Below, one piece after another: positions 12,601-23,108 of a stretch of DNA of 64,000 bases. The position numbers and the translations under genes were made by a program. The notes under the pieces are model-generated. The model made no database searches and was not told where the DNA came from. It was given only the letters and a program-made list of their open reading frames with translations. The stretch spans positions 36,915,963 through 36,979,962 of the forward strand of contig OX638133.1 in the NCBI GenBank assembly GCA_951804985.1, written 5' to 3'. Position 1 is the stretch's first letter, and each line of letters starts with the position of its first letter. This DNA comes from Dryomyza anilis (Eukaryota; Arthropoda; Insecta; Diptera; Dryomyzidae).

Positions 12601-15600
12601 CGATGAGTCGCCGTGCGTTGCAGGTAATTCGAAGTGTTTTTTGGAAAATATTTTTTAAACTGTTTTTTTGTTTTTTGTTTTTACTCAAACCGTAGGAAGA
12701 TTGCCAAATGTTTTCACTGCTGACACTTGTGGTATTCGCCATTGTTGGCACCCTACTGGTTGGAATTCAATATTACTTCATGCAGGGACGCTCATGGGGA
12801 CTGGGACGATTGTGGTCTAAAGGCTGGCTAATGTTTTTTCTTCTTACAACGGTACATGGTGAAAATGAAAAATATTTAATTTCATTAATTTTATTTGTAT
12901 TCCCTACAGTTATTTGTTTACTTTATCAATATTTATATCATAGTGCGTTCCCAGCTGACACCGTGGTATCGGTAAGTATTATTTACTTATTTTAGATTTA
13001 TGGAAAAACAATTAGAAATTGGAAAAAATATGAAGAGTTAAATTATTGTGATAGGTATTAATTATCGAATTTAAAATCTTTTGTTAACATATTTCATATA
13101 AAATATGTTAACAAACGAATTCGATGTCGCAGTACACAAATTTGTTTTTTAAATTCAAAATCAAAATTGGTTTTTTAATTGAAATTTTTAATTTAAAATC
13201 GTTTGTTTTCAAATTTTGAATGAAATTCGATCGGAATATTACAGATTTATTCAGAAATTTATTATTTTTCGTAAATATTTATAAAACTCTTCTTCGCGTC
13301 ATAGTGAAAAAGTTGTGTGGTAAAATATAGTCCGGATAGAACCAAATATAAATTAATACCATTTAAAATATTTTGAACATTTTTGACCCCAGATATCTCA
13401 TAAATCTACGTCAGACAATCTATGAGACATAGAGCCAATGAATCCATTGCTGTTTTAGACTGCAGTTAATGTGTCAAACCACAAGAATAACAGACACCTT
13501 AAAAAAAAAAAAAAAAACAATCAGAATATATCATCTTGCTACGCAATTTCATTTCATGACATTTGTATGCAAAGTCAATTGGGCCGGTTGTGGAAATGAC
13601 TGCCTTGACTGTCACAACCTGCAATAATATTGTCAACATTGTGGTTGTGTTTGTCACAATTAATGTTGTTGCTTCTGCTGTTTCTTGGTTTTAACAGCAG
13701 CAAGTGCTGGCCAGGCAAGCCTTTCAACTGCCAGGATATTAAAACCAAAAATACAATAATTCTAAATCTTTATCAAGGAAATTAAAAGGAACATAATTTC
13801 GTAGTTTGTTGCTTCTATCAAGTCTCAAGTATTTGTTGTTGTTGTTTTATGCCCTTAAGGGAACTGAAATTAGATGAGGTTTGGTTGAGGTTTTGAATTG
13901 GTTTTGAATTAAGATCCGTTCAATTGTCAAGTGAATTCAACTCAAGTTTGTAACATATATTTCAATTAGAAATGTTATTCAAAAATGTGTCTAAACATTT
14001 TGATTGCGTAGGTAAAACTCTACAAAACATAGAAGTAGGGAAGCTTGGGGTTAAAGTGGGACACGTTTAGATTTTCCTTCAAAAAAGTAAATTTGAATAA
14101 TTTTTTAAATTCTTTTGAATGCTCTATTCCATAGACTGGTTCATGATCTAACTTTTTGCATTCACATTTATATGCTTTTTTATTGATTTTTAAGTGATTT
14201 TTCCAAACAGCTCAATTGTTGAAAAATGTTGGGATAATATCGAAAACTTTTCTCAAATTATCACAGGTGAAGTCAAAATGTCGTGGTCATTATTTCATTG
14301 CTAAACCAATTAAATAATATATATAATACAACATTTTCACTTAAATTAAAACAAACATTGCTTAAACTACGTTTCCCACTTTACCCCAGAATGTGTTTCC
14401 CACTTATCGCCCATTTATCATTTAAGCAATGTTAAATAATTGCAAAGCACGTTTTTATTTTAATAGATATATACAATCTCGGATCATTTTAAACATACAA
14501 AAACGACAAAAAATCACACATTTTGGTAGCAACAAATCTGAAAAATTTTAACATGTTCTCGAAATTCAATAAAAAGTTATGAATTTGATTATAACCATCG
14601 ATGAAAAAATAGATGCCTTATTAAGAAACAATTGACAATTGTTTTTTATGTTTTGAAGTGCAAGAACATGTCCAAAAATCTCAATTTCCCACATTACTCC
14701 ATTTCCCACTTTACCCTTGGTTCCCATGATATTTCATTAATATGATGAAAACTAAGCAATAATTTATAAAATTGAGAAACACTACTTTGTTTAAATAATA
14801 ATCATCAATATTCTGATGTTTCTACATTTATATGACGAATTTTTGAAGCAATGAACGGGTATTCATTAAATTGATGATTTTTGCTGTGTATCTATTAAGA
14901 GTAATTGTTTATTGATTTAAAAAGAGCTCTAGCAAATAGTAAATTTTATGTGTGCCAATTTATTAATCGATTTAATATGGATAAATTTACGAAATGAAAT
15001 TCAAAATATTTTGTAATTGATTTCTTTAAAATGTATGTAAAAATTTCTGAACAAATAAAATATGACAAAGGCAGTGATATTATTCTAGATAGCTTCGTTT
15101 TCACAGAAAATCGTATAATTTTCGTAGCATTTATCGTAAAGGATATAAAATGTTCGTTTCCATGAAATAATGTTATCTTTTATTTTGTTTTCCGTAATAT
15201 TTATTGAGATATTTTGCAAAGGTTTTGTAAAGGTTTTCTAAATGTTTTGTAAAATGTTTTTTATTTTTATAATTATAACAAATAATAAAAATTTAACAAC
15301 AAAAGCGATATCATATTACATTCGTTTTTAAGAAATTCGTATAATTATAGATGATCGAAAAGATTAAAAACATCACAAATATTATCAAAAACTTTAAAAA
15401 GCTATTATAACTAGGAAGCGGATTTATGTGCAAATGCATATTTTAACGAAGCCTCAAATTTAAGTCGGACAAAAACAGAATTAATTATCGTTAAAAACTA
15501 ATTCGAATTATGGTCAATCTGTTTTGCATATTTTGAATATTTTGCATATTTTTTGAATATTGCATATTTTGCATATAATTTGCATATTTTGCATATATTT

Positions 15601-17778
15601 TTCATATTTTTCATATTTTACCTATTTTTCTTATTTATTGCATATTTATTGCATACTTTATGCATACATCATCCAAATGTCTCGTATATACGCGCATTTA
15701 ATGAATTTATGTAGATTAATAGAGTCATTTAAAGTAAAAAAAGCAATTTTCCGACATTTCTTGACTATATGTAATTGTTGTTCTGATGTATTTAGTAGAC
15801 GATATAAGGAACAAAATTGAAAATGTTTAAGCGACTCGAAGTCTCCAGATGCCTCCATTTATTCACAAAATGACTTCGATCCTTATATTCGAATTTCACT
15901 GCAAAATCTTCATATCAAATTTCTTATCCAAAAAACATTTAGTAGTTGTTATTTGCAATAAAATTCATTAAAAAATATTTGATACAAAGTCTAATATAAC
16001 TATATTGATTCTAATTTTTAAAGAAATTCGATATGGAACTTATAGACATTTAAAACTCGGAGTGACAACTGACAATATCAGTGTAAGAACTGGCATAAAT
16101 AGATATCGAATACATTTTCGGCATCTCGTAATATTTTCGTTCCTTGAATCCATCATTGCCTATAATATCTTGTGCTGTTGAACGATCGGTTTTTGCACAT
16201 ATATTCATATGTGCAAACCATTGGGTTTACAGCGAAAATTTAGAAAATAGATGACTGTAAAAATAAATAATTTTTATTTTAATAGGATGATGTTCTTTTT
16301 TATTCACAATATGTGTTGAAGGATGAAGAAAAACGTGTTTTATTTTTAAATTATGAGGACCAAATATATTTTTCCATACTTTTACTCTTGTTGTAATATA
16401 AAAAACCTGCATCTTTTTTGCATATTTTGCATATTATTTGCATATAATTCGCATATATTTTTTATATTTTCGGAATATCATTTTGCATATAAATCCGCTC
16501 TCTAATTATAACCATTTAAAAGTTTAAGATAATATTTGTAAATACTTTGTACATGTTTTGTAAATGTTTTGTAAATGTTTTTAAATGTTATGTAAATGTT
16601 TTGTAAATGCTTTGAAAATGTTTTGTAAATGCTTTATAAATATTTATTAATGTCTTGTAAATATTTTGTAAAATGTTTCCCATTTTAAAATGTTTAATCC
16701 TTCATTTTTATGTAATAAGAATTTAATTGCAAAGGCTGCGATATCAATTCAAATAGGTTCGTTTTCATAGAAAATCGTTTCAATATTATCGAAAACATTT
16801 ATAAAACCTTTACAAATATTATCGCAAACATCAAAATAGTATTATGACCTTTTAAAAGTTTATAATATTGTAAATGTTTTGTAAATGTGTTGTACATTTT
16901 TTTTTAAATGTTTTTAAAATGTTTTGTAAATGTTTTGTAAATGTTTTGTAAATGTTTTGTTAATGTTTAGTAAATGTTTTGTAAATGTTTAGTAAATGTT
17001 TTGTAAATGTTTAGTAAATGTTTAGTAAATGTTTTGTAAATGTTTAGTAAATGTTTTGTAAATGTTTAGTAAATGTTTTGTAAATGTTTTGTAAATGTTT
17101 TTTAAATGTTTTGTTAATGTTTTGTTAATGTTTTGTTAATGTTTTGTAAATATTTTTCAAATGTCTTTTAAATTTTTCGAATATATTGCCCATTTAAATA
17201 TTTTTTTTTCTATTCTTTTTTATTTTAGTTGGTGGCAGTCTGCGCGCGATATAAAATTAATTTTAGAAAATCGAAAACCGTTTCAATTTCGCCCACGTAG
17301 ATGGCAGCCCCGCCCAATTGACTCAAGTACGGTTGCGGCAGCTGTGGCGGCAGCATCTTCATCGGCCGCATCAATGTTGCCAAATGCCGGTTCGGCAATA
17401 GATCGACCACAGCAACAACAACCACACTATCTGCCAGATCCAGCATATCAGCCGACAACGGCAACAGCTGTTGGCCCACAGGGCGCCACCGCAGCCATGC
17501 TATTCAGTCAGAACGTGGCTGCCGCAGCAGCACTCAGTGCCCTCGATGTCATCCACCAGACGTACGGCAGCAACAGCAGTCTCATCAATTGCAACTACAA
17601 AAACAGCAAATACAACTACAAGACATCCGAAGTGCTGCCATTGACAGCGGCAGAAGCAGCAGCTGTTGCTGGAGTAGCTGCTGTTGCTGCAACTGACGGC
17701 GGTGTTGCTGCAACCGCTGCGGTTGTGCTACCGTTGCCACTGGATGCCGTTGTCTATGAGCTGGCAACGCAATTGTAG
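3274..17778 (+). CDS. MARCH-type membrane RING-CH E3 ubiquitin ligase (six exons)
   Basis: Joined exons are (2818-)3274-3677, 5958-6092, 12560-12623, 12696-12851, 12910-12971 and 17229-17778. Phases match at every junction, and from ATG 3274 the product has 456 residues. A Ser/Ala/Gly-rich N-terminus leads to a RING-CH with spacing C-x2-C, C-x-C, H-x2-C, C-x2-C (C124, C127, C140, C142, H150, C153, C166, C169). Hydrophobic helices follow at about 206-226 and 245-265, then a C-terminal tail of about 180 residues rich in Ala and Gln. Such proteins transfer ubiquitin from an E2 to membrane cargo and control endosomal or surface trafficking. RING plus two helices is most like vertebrate MARCH2/3, but the paralogue is not assigned. 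The start is uncertain: no ATG occurs in the open frame from 2818 to 3273, so an upstream exon may supply it. The tail is low-complexity and poorly informative. Confidence 0.9.
4010..5340. repeat. degenerate ~18 bp tandem region in MARCH intron 1
   Basis: About 1.3 kb consists of variants of GACAATTCTTCCCCGAGA / GATAATTCCTCCTCGGA in loose tandem. The clearest part, about 4190-4285, has five to six near-identical 18 bp units with core TCGGATAATACTTCCTCC. The apparent reading frame with repeated LSEEEV on the reverse strand comes from this array. Related words (TTCTTCCCCGTAGA) precede the 15 bp minisatellites near 6300 and 60220. Confidence 0.8.
5345..5957 (+). other. 3' part of MARCH intron 1
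   Basis: AT-rich DNA without recognisable repeats or genes, ending in a good acceptor (TTTATTTGCAG, 5957). Confidence 0.6.
5958..6092 (+). CDS. MARCH-type gene, exon 2 (rest of the RING-CH)
   Basis: 135 bp between acceptor TTTGCAG and donor GTGAGT. It encodes the remaining six zinc ligands in LVSPCLCKGS, HIHCLERW and CELCQF. The Trp after the Cys/His pair (ERW) is the position typical of E2-binding RING domains. GC content is clearly higher than in the flanking introns. Confidence 0.95.
6300..6480 (+). repeat. 15 bp minisatellite, TGGTGAGTTTTAGTG type (copy 1)
   Basis: About eight 15 bp units of TGGTGAGTTTTAGTG type follow a TTCCCCGTAGAGTTTTTCC block. The same combination recurs at 60220-60500, and the 15-mer alone at 41081-41540. 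The open frame with VVSFSVV repeats is a by-product of the 15 bp period. Confidence 0.8.
6500..8760. other. AT-rich 5' part of MARCH intron 2
   Basis: No gene is seen. About 7225-7420 is rich in CGATATCATTTATAG / CGTTTTCGATAA-like words that recur at about 15060-15180, 15300-15400 and 16740-16830, so a diverged dispersed repeat is likely. About 7580-7710 matches the family seen at 2225-2470. 8000-8400 is less repetitive and may be single-copy intron. Confidence 0.4.
9386..10610 (-). pseudogene. DD37E-type transposase, inactivated
   Basis: Read on the reverse strand, an N-terminal helix-turn-helix-like part (VGANPKTISCVINRFQED) is followed by FKKFDCCIMDD, which holds the first catalytic Asp. 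After the interrupting insertion come KFPKKFLVWQAICS and FFWPDLASCHYSK with the second Asp, then ELRPIERYW with the Glu. Exactly 37 residues separate the second Asp and the Glu, the DD37E arrangement described from mosquitoes. Defects: a TAG just before VGANP, a TAA directly after MDD where Glu is expected, and the mini-me-like insertion at about 9888-10097. The enzyme would cut and paste its own element; this copy cannot. Confidence 0.88.
9888..10097 (+). mobile_element. mini-me-like (GTCY)n element, short copy inside the transposase
   Basis: It contains ATACCCTACACTAAGAGT, then a conserved core (GGTATGGAAAAGTATGTATA, TTCTTGATCAGCATGA), then GTCCGTCTGTCTGTC and CTTCCCAACTGG. The same order is seen in larger copies at 35.1, 45.8, 50.9, 54.9 and 57.1 kb. 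A conserved core with TA-rich and GTCY-rich parts defines dipteran mini-me elements. The leading ATACCCTACAC is present twice at the left end. Confidence 0.85.
11460..12250. repeat. GGTAAAGTGGGAAA-family fragment, interrupted by a MITE
   Basis: 11460-11706 and 12138-12250 together match the order of 110-440: TTTGAAATTTAAT, then CATTGGTTTTTGGTCACGAA, then TAACACAATATTTTCAC, then CTACTTTACCC. The MITE at 11707-12134 separates the two halves, and the uninterrupted relative at the left window edge shows the pre-insertion arrangement. Confidence 0.65.
11707..12134. mobile_element. MITE with CCCTAGTAGAAATT termini, copy 1
   Basis: 428 bp bounded by CCCTAGTAGAAATT and AATTTCTACTAGGG, which are inverted repeats. 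Flanks are TAT on both sides (11704-11706, 12135-12137), and comparison with 330-360 suggests this is a 3 bp target-site duplication. The interior is full of CGATCATT / GATCGGG words. Copies 2 and 3 are at 20944-21373 and 37267-37710. Superfamily not assigned. Confidence 0.85.
12560..12623 (+). CDS. MARCH-type gene, exon 3
   Basis: 64 bp between acceptor ATTTTTCAG and donor GTAATT. It encodes YTCLQSLRMWYSRSMSRRAL plus Gln, the basic linker between the RING-CH and the first membrane helix. It enters in phase 2 and leaves in phase 0. Intron 3 is only 72 bp. Confidence 0.9.
12696..12851 (+). CDS. MARCH-type gene, exon 4 (first membrane helix)
   Basis: 156 bp, 52 codons in phase 0. It encodes EDCQ, then the helix MFSLLTLVVFAIVGTLLVGI, a loop QYYFMQGRSWGLGRLWSKGW, and the start of the second helix, LMFFLLTT. 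The donor is GTACAT at 12852. Confidence 0.9.
12910..12971 (+). CDS. MARCH-type gene, exon 5 (end of second helix)
   Basis: 62 bp between acceptor ATTCCCTACAG and donor GTAAGT. It encodes LFVYFINIYIIVRSQLTPWY and leaves in phase 2, which is exactly what exon 6 needs. Splicing the 58 bp intron completes a hydrophobic helix. Reading through instead shifts the frame and reaches a stop soon after. Confidence 0.85.
12972..14028. other. 5' part of MARCH intron 5
   Basis: AT-rich intron with an A run at about 13501-13517 and a less AT-rich stretch at 13560-13740 that may be single copy. No gene or clear element seen. Confidence 0.5.
14029..14735. mobile_element. GGTAAAGTGGGAAA-family element with inverted ends
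   Basis: The left end reads AGTAGGGAAGCTTGGGGTTA then AAGTGGGACAC. The right end is the inverse, CACTTTACCCTTGGTTCCCAT (14721-14741 region). Internal words match 34312-35986 in reverse. Non-coding; probably a non-autonomous DNA element, superfamily unknown. Confidence 0.55.
15525..16500. repeat. two TTTTGCATA-rich blocks
   Basis: 15525-15662 and 16410-16500 repeat TTTTGCATATT-type words. They are the reverse orientation of the large ATATGCAAA region at 33120-34310. The DNA between them is AT-rich and otherwise unremarkable. Confidence 0.7.
16545..17160 (+). repeat. 11 bp minisatellite (TGTTTTGTAAA) upstream of the last MARCH exon
   Basis: Two arrays, about 16545-16678 and 16868-17160, consist of TGTTTTGTAAA and its variant TGTTTAGTAAA; in the second array the two forms partly alternate. 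A scrap occurs near 15220. The array stops about 70 bp before the acceptor of exon 6, just upstream of its pyrimidine-rich tract. Confidence 0.9.
17229..17778 (+). CDS. MARCH-type gene, exon 6 (cytosolic tail and stop)
   Basis: It follows acceptor TTTTTATTTTAG. It starts with WWQSARDIKLILENRKPFQF, the juxtamembrane segment after the second helix, and continues as a low-complexity tail rich in Ala, Gln, Thr and Pro to TAG at 17776-17778. GC content is well above the intron level, as expected of coding DNA. The tail carries Ala runs and a Tyr/Asn/Lys patch (NYKNSKYNYKTS) but no domain I recognise. Confidence 0.88.
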
Positions 17779-17852
17779 CCCAAGAAGTCGACATCAGCAG
17801 CAACAGCAGTAGCAGCACAAGATGTATGAGGATGAACGAAGTAGTTTGAAGA

Positions 17853-17858
17853 AATAAA
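17853..17858 (+). terminator. candidate polyadenylation signal of the MARCH-type gene
   Basis: AATAAA 75 bp after the stop codon, followed by an A run at about 17871-17882. Further AATAAA-like words occur at about 18055-18095, so longer 3' ends are possible. Confidence 0.5.
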
Positions 17859-17879
17859 ACGTAGTAACTAAAAAAAAAA

Positions 17880-19665
17880 AAGAAAATGCACAGCAAGTAT
17901 GTGAAACTGGTGCAAAGTGTTCGGTTCATATATTGTCAGGATGTTGTTGTGTTGCCGGATATTAGACAGGATGCAGTGGCGACAAAAGCAGCAGCTGTTC
18001 TGAAATTGGCTTGTTTCATGTAGTATCTGATTTAGAATGTTTATTTAGTATATTTAAAATATAAATAAAAATATAAATTAAAATATATAAAATAAAATTT
18101 AAAAAGATTTTTCAATTATATTAATTAATTTATATTTCTTACTAGTAAATACAAAACAATATCGTTTTTAAATTGTGGTTACATTCACGCCCAATTTTAC
18201 CCTTTTTAGTGCATGTCTACTTCGCCAATTTTCCCATTTTTTCCCGCGCACATTGAACGGAGTGCTTTGAATAGTCAAAATTCATAGCGTTGTAAAAAGT
18301 TAGCATGTATGGAAGTACCACGTCCATTTGTCCAATTCCGCCCACATACTACATGAGCATTACAATTTTTAAGACGAACCTTTACTTGGATTTTTGCAAC
18401 TCTGGTCTTTGTTGGTCAGGAGTTAAAGTATTTTCAAGGTTTAGTTATATAAGAGCTACGCCCATTTTCCAATATCGCCAACAATCTACGTGACGAATAT
18501 TATTTTTAATAAGATCCTTTGTTTCAATTATTAAAACTCAACTCATAGTAGGTCGGGAGTTATAGATTTTTTAAGGTTTGGTTGTATGGGTTCTATCCAA
18601 CCACTTTGTCGAATCTTTCTTAAATCTGGCAAAAAGATTGAGCTAAATTTGAGAACTTTGGCCATATTAAGTACATAGATACTTCGAATTATATGTTTAG
18701 TTCTGTCACGGCAAGTTTTGTACCTTGCTTTTATGATAAAGTGTAAAATATATAAATAAATATTAAAAATATAGTTTTCAAAAATAAAAAATAAAAACTC
18801 TGTTCCATGTTTTTATCTTTAAACTAAAGGAGATATTTTCTAAAGTGAGCACATTTTCTTTAGAACATAACGTAAGATTTGTAAAAACGAAAAAGTAATT
18901 AAAATCGGATAATTTTTGGGTTTTTTGTCATTTTTTAAAAGATTATTCATGAAAAAAAGTTTAAATAAATTTATTTCTGTAAATTTCTTAAAAATAAGCT
19001 GTGTGAGTCATTCTTTATCAAATCAACCGAAAAAAATCAAATTTTGACACCACCATCTCAGAATTTGATGAAATTTGGTAAAATGGTGAAAAAATGTAAC
19101 ATTAAGATATTGGCCAATTTCAGCTTCCCAGATGGTGTGGTTTTAGAGATTTGTTGTTTTAAAAACTGTATAAATATCACAAAAGTGGTCTTAGTCAATT
19201 GAACATAACTTAAGCCGTAGTGCACAAAAATAAAACACAAAGTTTTCATTTTATAAATAATATAATATCCAAAAAGATGTCTTACAATTTCCATGCCACG
19301 TTGATATATTGGTCAGTTTTAAACAAAGTATATTTCAAAAGGACATACATAGCTCTCAAAGCTACTTTTTTAAAATTTTTAAATGAATACATGTTGGAGG
19401 TTGACATTTCGTCTATCATTTAAGATATTAATTAGAGTGGTAATTTAAAGAGCTCAGAATTTATGTACAAAAATGTTGTAGAATGTTCAAAATTTGTAAT
19501 GAAAATTTTGTTTCATTTATATTTCAATATATTTATTTTTTAATATAAATATTTTTTTTTTGTACATTTTAAATTAAAAATTTATCCTGAAATCTATTTT
19601 TTAATTTTAGTGTTCTCTAATTTTTGAATAATATTTATCATAAGTTCCATTTATCAAAAGTATCA
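17880..19665. other. intergenic AT-rich DNA with dispersed repeat fragments
   Basis: 18180-18660 has words such as CCACGTCCATTTGTCCAATT that resemble the CCCACTTGTCCAATC segments at 44090 and 52990. 18816-18960 matches 43255-43400 and 56940-57075 (TCTTTAAA, ATTTTCT and ATCGGATAA landmarks). Neither part has coding capacity. No gene found. Confidence 0.45.
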
Positions 19666-19669
19666 CGGT

Positions 19670-20645
19670 TCAGGTATTGTCTAGCAATCCGGGGATCCAC
19701 CTCTACACTGAAGGATCAAAACTAAACGGTCACACTGGAGCAGGCTTTTTCTGTGAAGCCTTTTCTGCAAAAGAAAGCCTTCGTCTGCATGACCACAACA
19801 CCGTCTTTCATTCGGAAGTAGTGGCTATAACAGAAGGGGCAAAATTTATACAAAGCACTCACTGTGTAGACAAGTGTATTAAAATTTTCTCAGACAGCCA
19901 AGCTGCCATTAGAGCTTTATCAACCGACAAGGTAAAATCCAGAGTGGTTCTACAATGTAAAGAGGCCCTTGCTGATCTCTTACTTGTTAACACTGTGGAC
20001 ATTATCTGGTCCCAGGACACTGTAGCATTGAGGGGAACGAAATAGCCGACGAATTGGCGAGAAATGGATCAGAAATGGACACAATCTCAGTCATAACCGG
20101 CAGACCTTTCCAATTTCTAAAAAACGAGATGAGCTCTTAGGCTTATCGACTTCACATGAAATCATGGGAAGAATCGAGCGTGGGCCAAGCAACTAAATGG
20201 CTATGGGGCCCCCCGAACAAATCCAAAACACGCTTAATAAAAAGGAGTTAAAACAATACACAGGCATCCTCACGGGCCATAATGAGCTAAGAGGTCATCT
20301 TTTCAAATTGGGAAGAGTCGACTCTTACTTGTGCAAGGCCTGTGAGGAAGAGACAGAGACGCTTGAACACTACTTGTGTCACTGCCCGGCATTTACGAGA
20401 CTTAGATTCATCCACTTTGGAGCTCCGCTTATTTCATCATTGAAACACTTGGGAAGCTTGGACTGGAAAGTACTAAGAACATTTGTCAAATCCACGGAAT
20501 TTCTAAACTCCACTGAGTAGCATAACAGCTACAACACATTACAGACGACTCATGATCCGAGGGGTCACAACGAGCCTACTTTATGGCCTAGGTGTACTCT
20601 GTGTGATGCACAGAGGGGTTTTCCTCCTTCAATCAATCAATCAAG
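19670..20645 (+). pseudogene. 5'-truncated non-LTR retrotransposon: RNase H and zinc-knuckle C-terminus
   Basis: An RNase H-like segment (YTEGSKLNGHTGAGFF, FHSEVVAITEGAKF, IFSDSQAAIRAL, then VPGHCSIEGNEIADELARNG after a frameshift near 20010) is followed by a C-terminal segment (LTGHNELRGHLFKLGRV, LCKACEEETETLEHYLCHCP). This order is typical of R1/LOA/I-type LINEs. Defects: the first catalytic Asp is Glu (YTEGS), a one-base loss near 20010, an in-frame TAG near 20138, and another shift near 20235. The 3' end has a short untranslated part and an AATC-repeat tail (20627-20643). It is dead and unrelated to the LINE in MARCH intron 2. Confidence 0.85.
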
Positions 20646-20943
20646 TTCCATGTTATAGACAATAGTTGTGTTTATACTCTTAATTGTCTAGAAGTCAGCT
20701 AAAAATTGAACAGTTCTATAAATTAGACTTTATTTTCACCATTTTAATTTTAATTTTATTTCTATATCGAAACTTACCGATTTTTTCATGAAGATTCTGT
20801 CACTGGTTGAAAATATTTGAGTTCAGATGAACATTTTCAAAGTAGTTGAAACTGGTTTAAAAAAAGTTGGTCAAAGGAATAAAATACATAGAGTAAAACT
20901 GCTGTAGTAAATATTTTTTATAGTTCGCCGACACGCACGTATT

Positions 20944-21373
20944 CCCTAGTAGAAATGTTGGTAGTGCCATGATCATGAAGTGATCATGTCATTATTTGAG
21001 ATGATCGGGATGTGACGAGGCCCATAATGTCCTTGTAACGCAGTGTCCTGATCATGTACTGACCTCAGGCCATGATCATGTACTGATCGGGCAATTCCCC
21101 ATTTTATTATTTACCCGACAATTGCCTTGTCAGAGCCCGAGCATAGTAGGGTTTCTCTCATTGAATCTCGATCATTGCCTGATGCTAATTTCGTTATGAG
21201 GAATAAATAATGTACCTATGATCGGGAACATTGACTATTTAGATAATGCAAACCCTGGTATGGTAAACATGATAAGGGCATGCAAAGGCAATGATCATAT
21301 TTTCTCTAATAGAGCTTACCCAACGAAAACCCGATCATTTCCCGATGGCGCATCGGGCAAATTTCTACTAGGG
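20944..21373. mobile_element. MITE with CCCTAGTAGAAATT termini, copy 2 (inverted)
   Basis: 430 bp with the same ends as the copy at 11707-12134 but in the opposite orientation. The small open frame inside it is fortuitous. Confidence 0.85.
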
Positions 21374-22075
21374 TTTGTTGACTATCGAATCGAACTTAGC
21401 TCAAATCGATGACAACCGTGTCGACGAGCTATTGAAATCATTGATTGCTTAGAAAAGCGAAGTGAGCTATGAGATGGGGTTTTTCTCGCTCAGTACTTTT
21501 ATAAAAAGTCACTTGTTTGTATTTATGACATCTTACACTGCTCATAGAATTTTACCGTAAATTTTCATTATTTTCGAATTTCACACTAACCAGTCCGTCA
21601 TTCGATTCGATATTGCTTCGAGAATTTTTCGAGATGTCGGAGAATTCATTCGATCACGTTTACGCTGATTTTGCGGTATGAGAATTATTTCTAAATCGAA
21701 GCGATAGAAAATATACATCTACACAAGTACATTTGAAACCCACTTTAAGACATTTACTTTGTTACAAAATATTTACTGTCGTCAACTCTATGCTTGAAAA
21801 ATCTAATTGAACAACAACAAAGTACCAAGTACTGTCAAAACAAAACAAAACTGCAGTGAAGAGGTCTGTGATGATGTGCAATAAAAATGCAAATATAAAA
21901 ATTAGTTTGGTTTTGTTTTTCATAACATTAAATGTTATAAATGGCTGATGTTTTTACAGTGTTTGACACCAACGAAACAAATACTGCAGTGAAGTGAAAT
22001 TTCAAAAACACTTTAGCAGATGTCTAATAGAGAAACTGAATTCGAATTAAACTTCACGGATAAATCGAATCTATA
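21374..22075. other. intergenic DNA, nothing recognised
   Basis: AT-rich and mostly non-repetitive. No gene, element end or RNA gene seen. Confidence 0.4.
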
Positions 22076-22083
22076 GAAGGAAT

Positions 22084-22854
22084 TAGAGATGGGCGCGTGC
22101 CTGTTTTTGATGGCACGGACACGCACGGGCACGCCGATAGGTGACACGCACGAGCACGAGCACTATCCCGACGAGTAAATTAACAGGCACGCACGAGAAG
22201 CACGATAAAACACGGGATTTTAAAAGACACGAAGAAACACGGAAAAACACGACAAAACACTGAAAAACACGAAAAAAAGCACGGAAAAACATGAAAAAGC
22301 TATTGAAACGTGGAAAATAATACCGGAACCGTTTAGATTTTTGGAACCAGAATCGTTATTAAAAATGTGGAACCGGAACTGAAATCTTAACATACATGTT
22401 TATTTTTGGTTGGAATTGCAACCAGAACAGATATTATAGTAACTGTCAGGGAACGCAAAGAACCAGAATCGAAACCTATTTAATTTGTTGGTTGAAATCG
22501 AAACCGGAATTTAATTTTAAAAATATTGGAACCCGAACCGGAACCCATATTCCAAAAGGTTTTAGCCCCTGTAATAAATAATTCAAAAATTAAGTTTGAT
22601 ACTGTTTTAGTCTCTTAAATCCAAAGGTAAAACTAAAACAACAGATTTTTAAGGAAAGGTTAAAATACCACGAAATTTTTATTTTCTGAAGCTGAACGGT
22701 TTTTTTTAAATTGAGGTAGAAACTATAAAAAAATCTTTAATGGGCGCGTGCCTTTTTTTGGGGGCACGGACACGACAGCAACTAGCACGCACGGAGATTT
22801 GTACGCACGAACTCGGGTGTGACACGAAAAAAGCACGGCACGCGCCCATCTCTA
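22084..22854. mobile_element. hAT-like non-autonomous element with perfect 18 bp TIRs and 8 bp TSD
   Basis: The ends are TAGAGATGGGCGCGTGCC and its exact reverse complement. GAAGGAAT flanks both sides (22076-22083 and 22855-22862), an 8 bp duplication as made by hAT transposases. Inside are CACGGACACGCACG-like repeats near both ends and AACCGGAAC-like repeats in the middle. A second end-like sequence at about 22741 suggests a nested or duplicated terminus. No transposase is encoded. Confidence 0.92.
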
Positions 22855-23108
22855 GAAGGAATATGGTTCGATAAAACACGCTACATCGTTTAGAAATCTG
22901 CGAATTTGCGGACAAAATTTCGTTTACAATTCAGAAATATACAAAAACAATTCTTAAAAGTTTTTTGAAATATCACTTAAGAAAATTCATTACAAATGTT
23001 GGCTAAAAACGTATTTATTTCAAAAAGTCATTTAGAGATCTAATAGATTCTTATGATTTTCATCAAAGCATCAAGGCATCGGAGAGCTTTGAGACTAGCA
23101 TACTCAGT

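Noticed and set aside
17225..17929. Reverse-strand frames over MARCH exon 6
   Set aside because: Shadow of a high-GC exon that continues the ligase in phase; the reverse frames have no domain.
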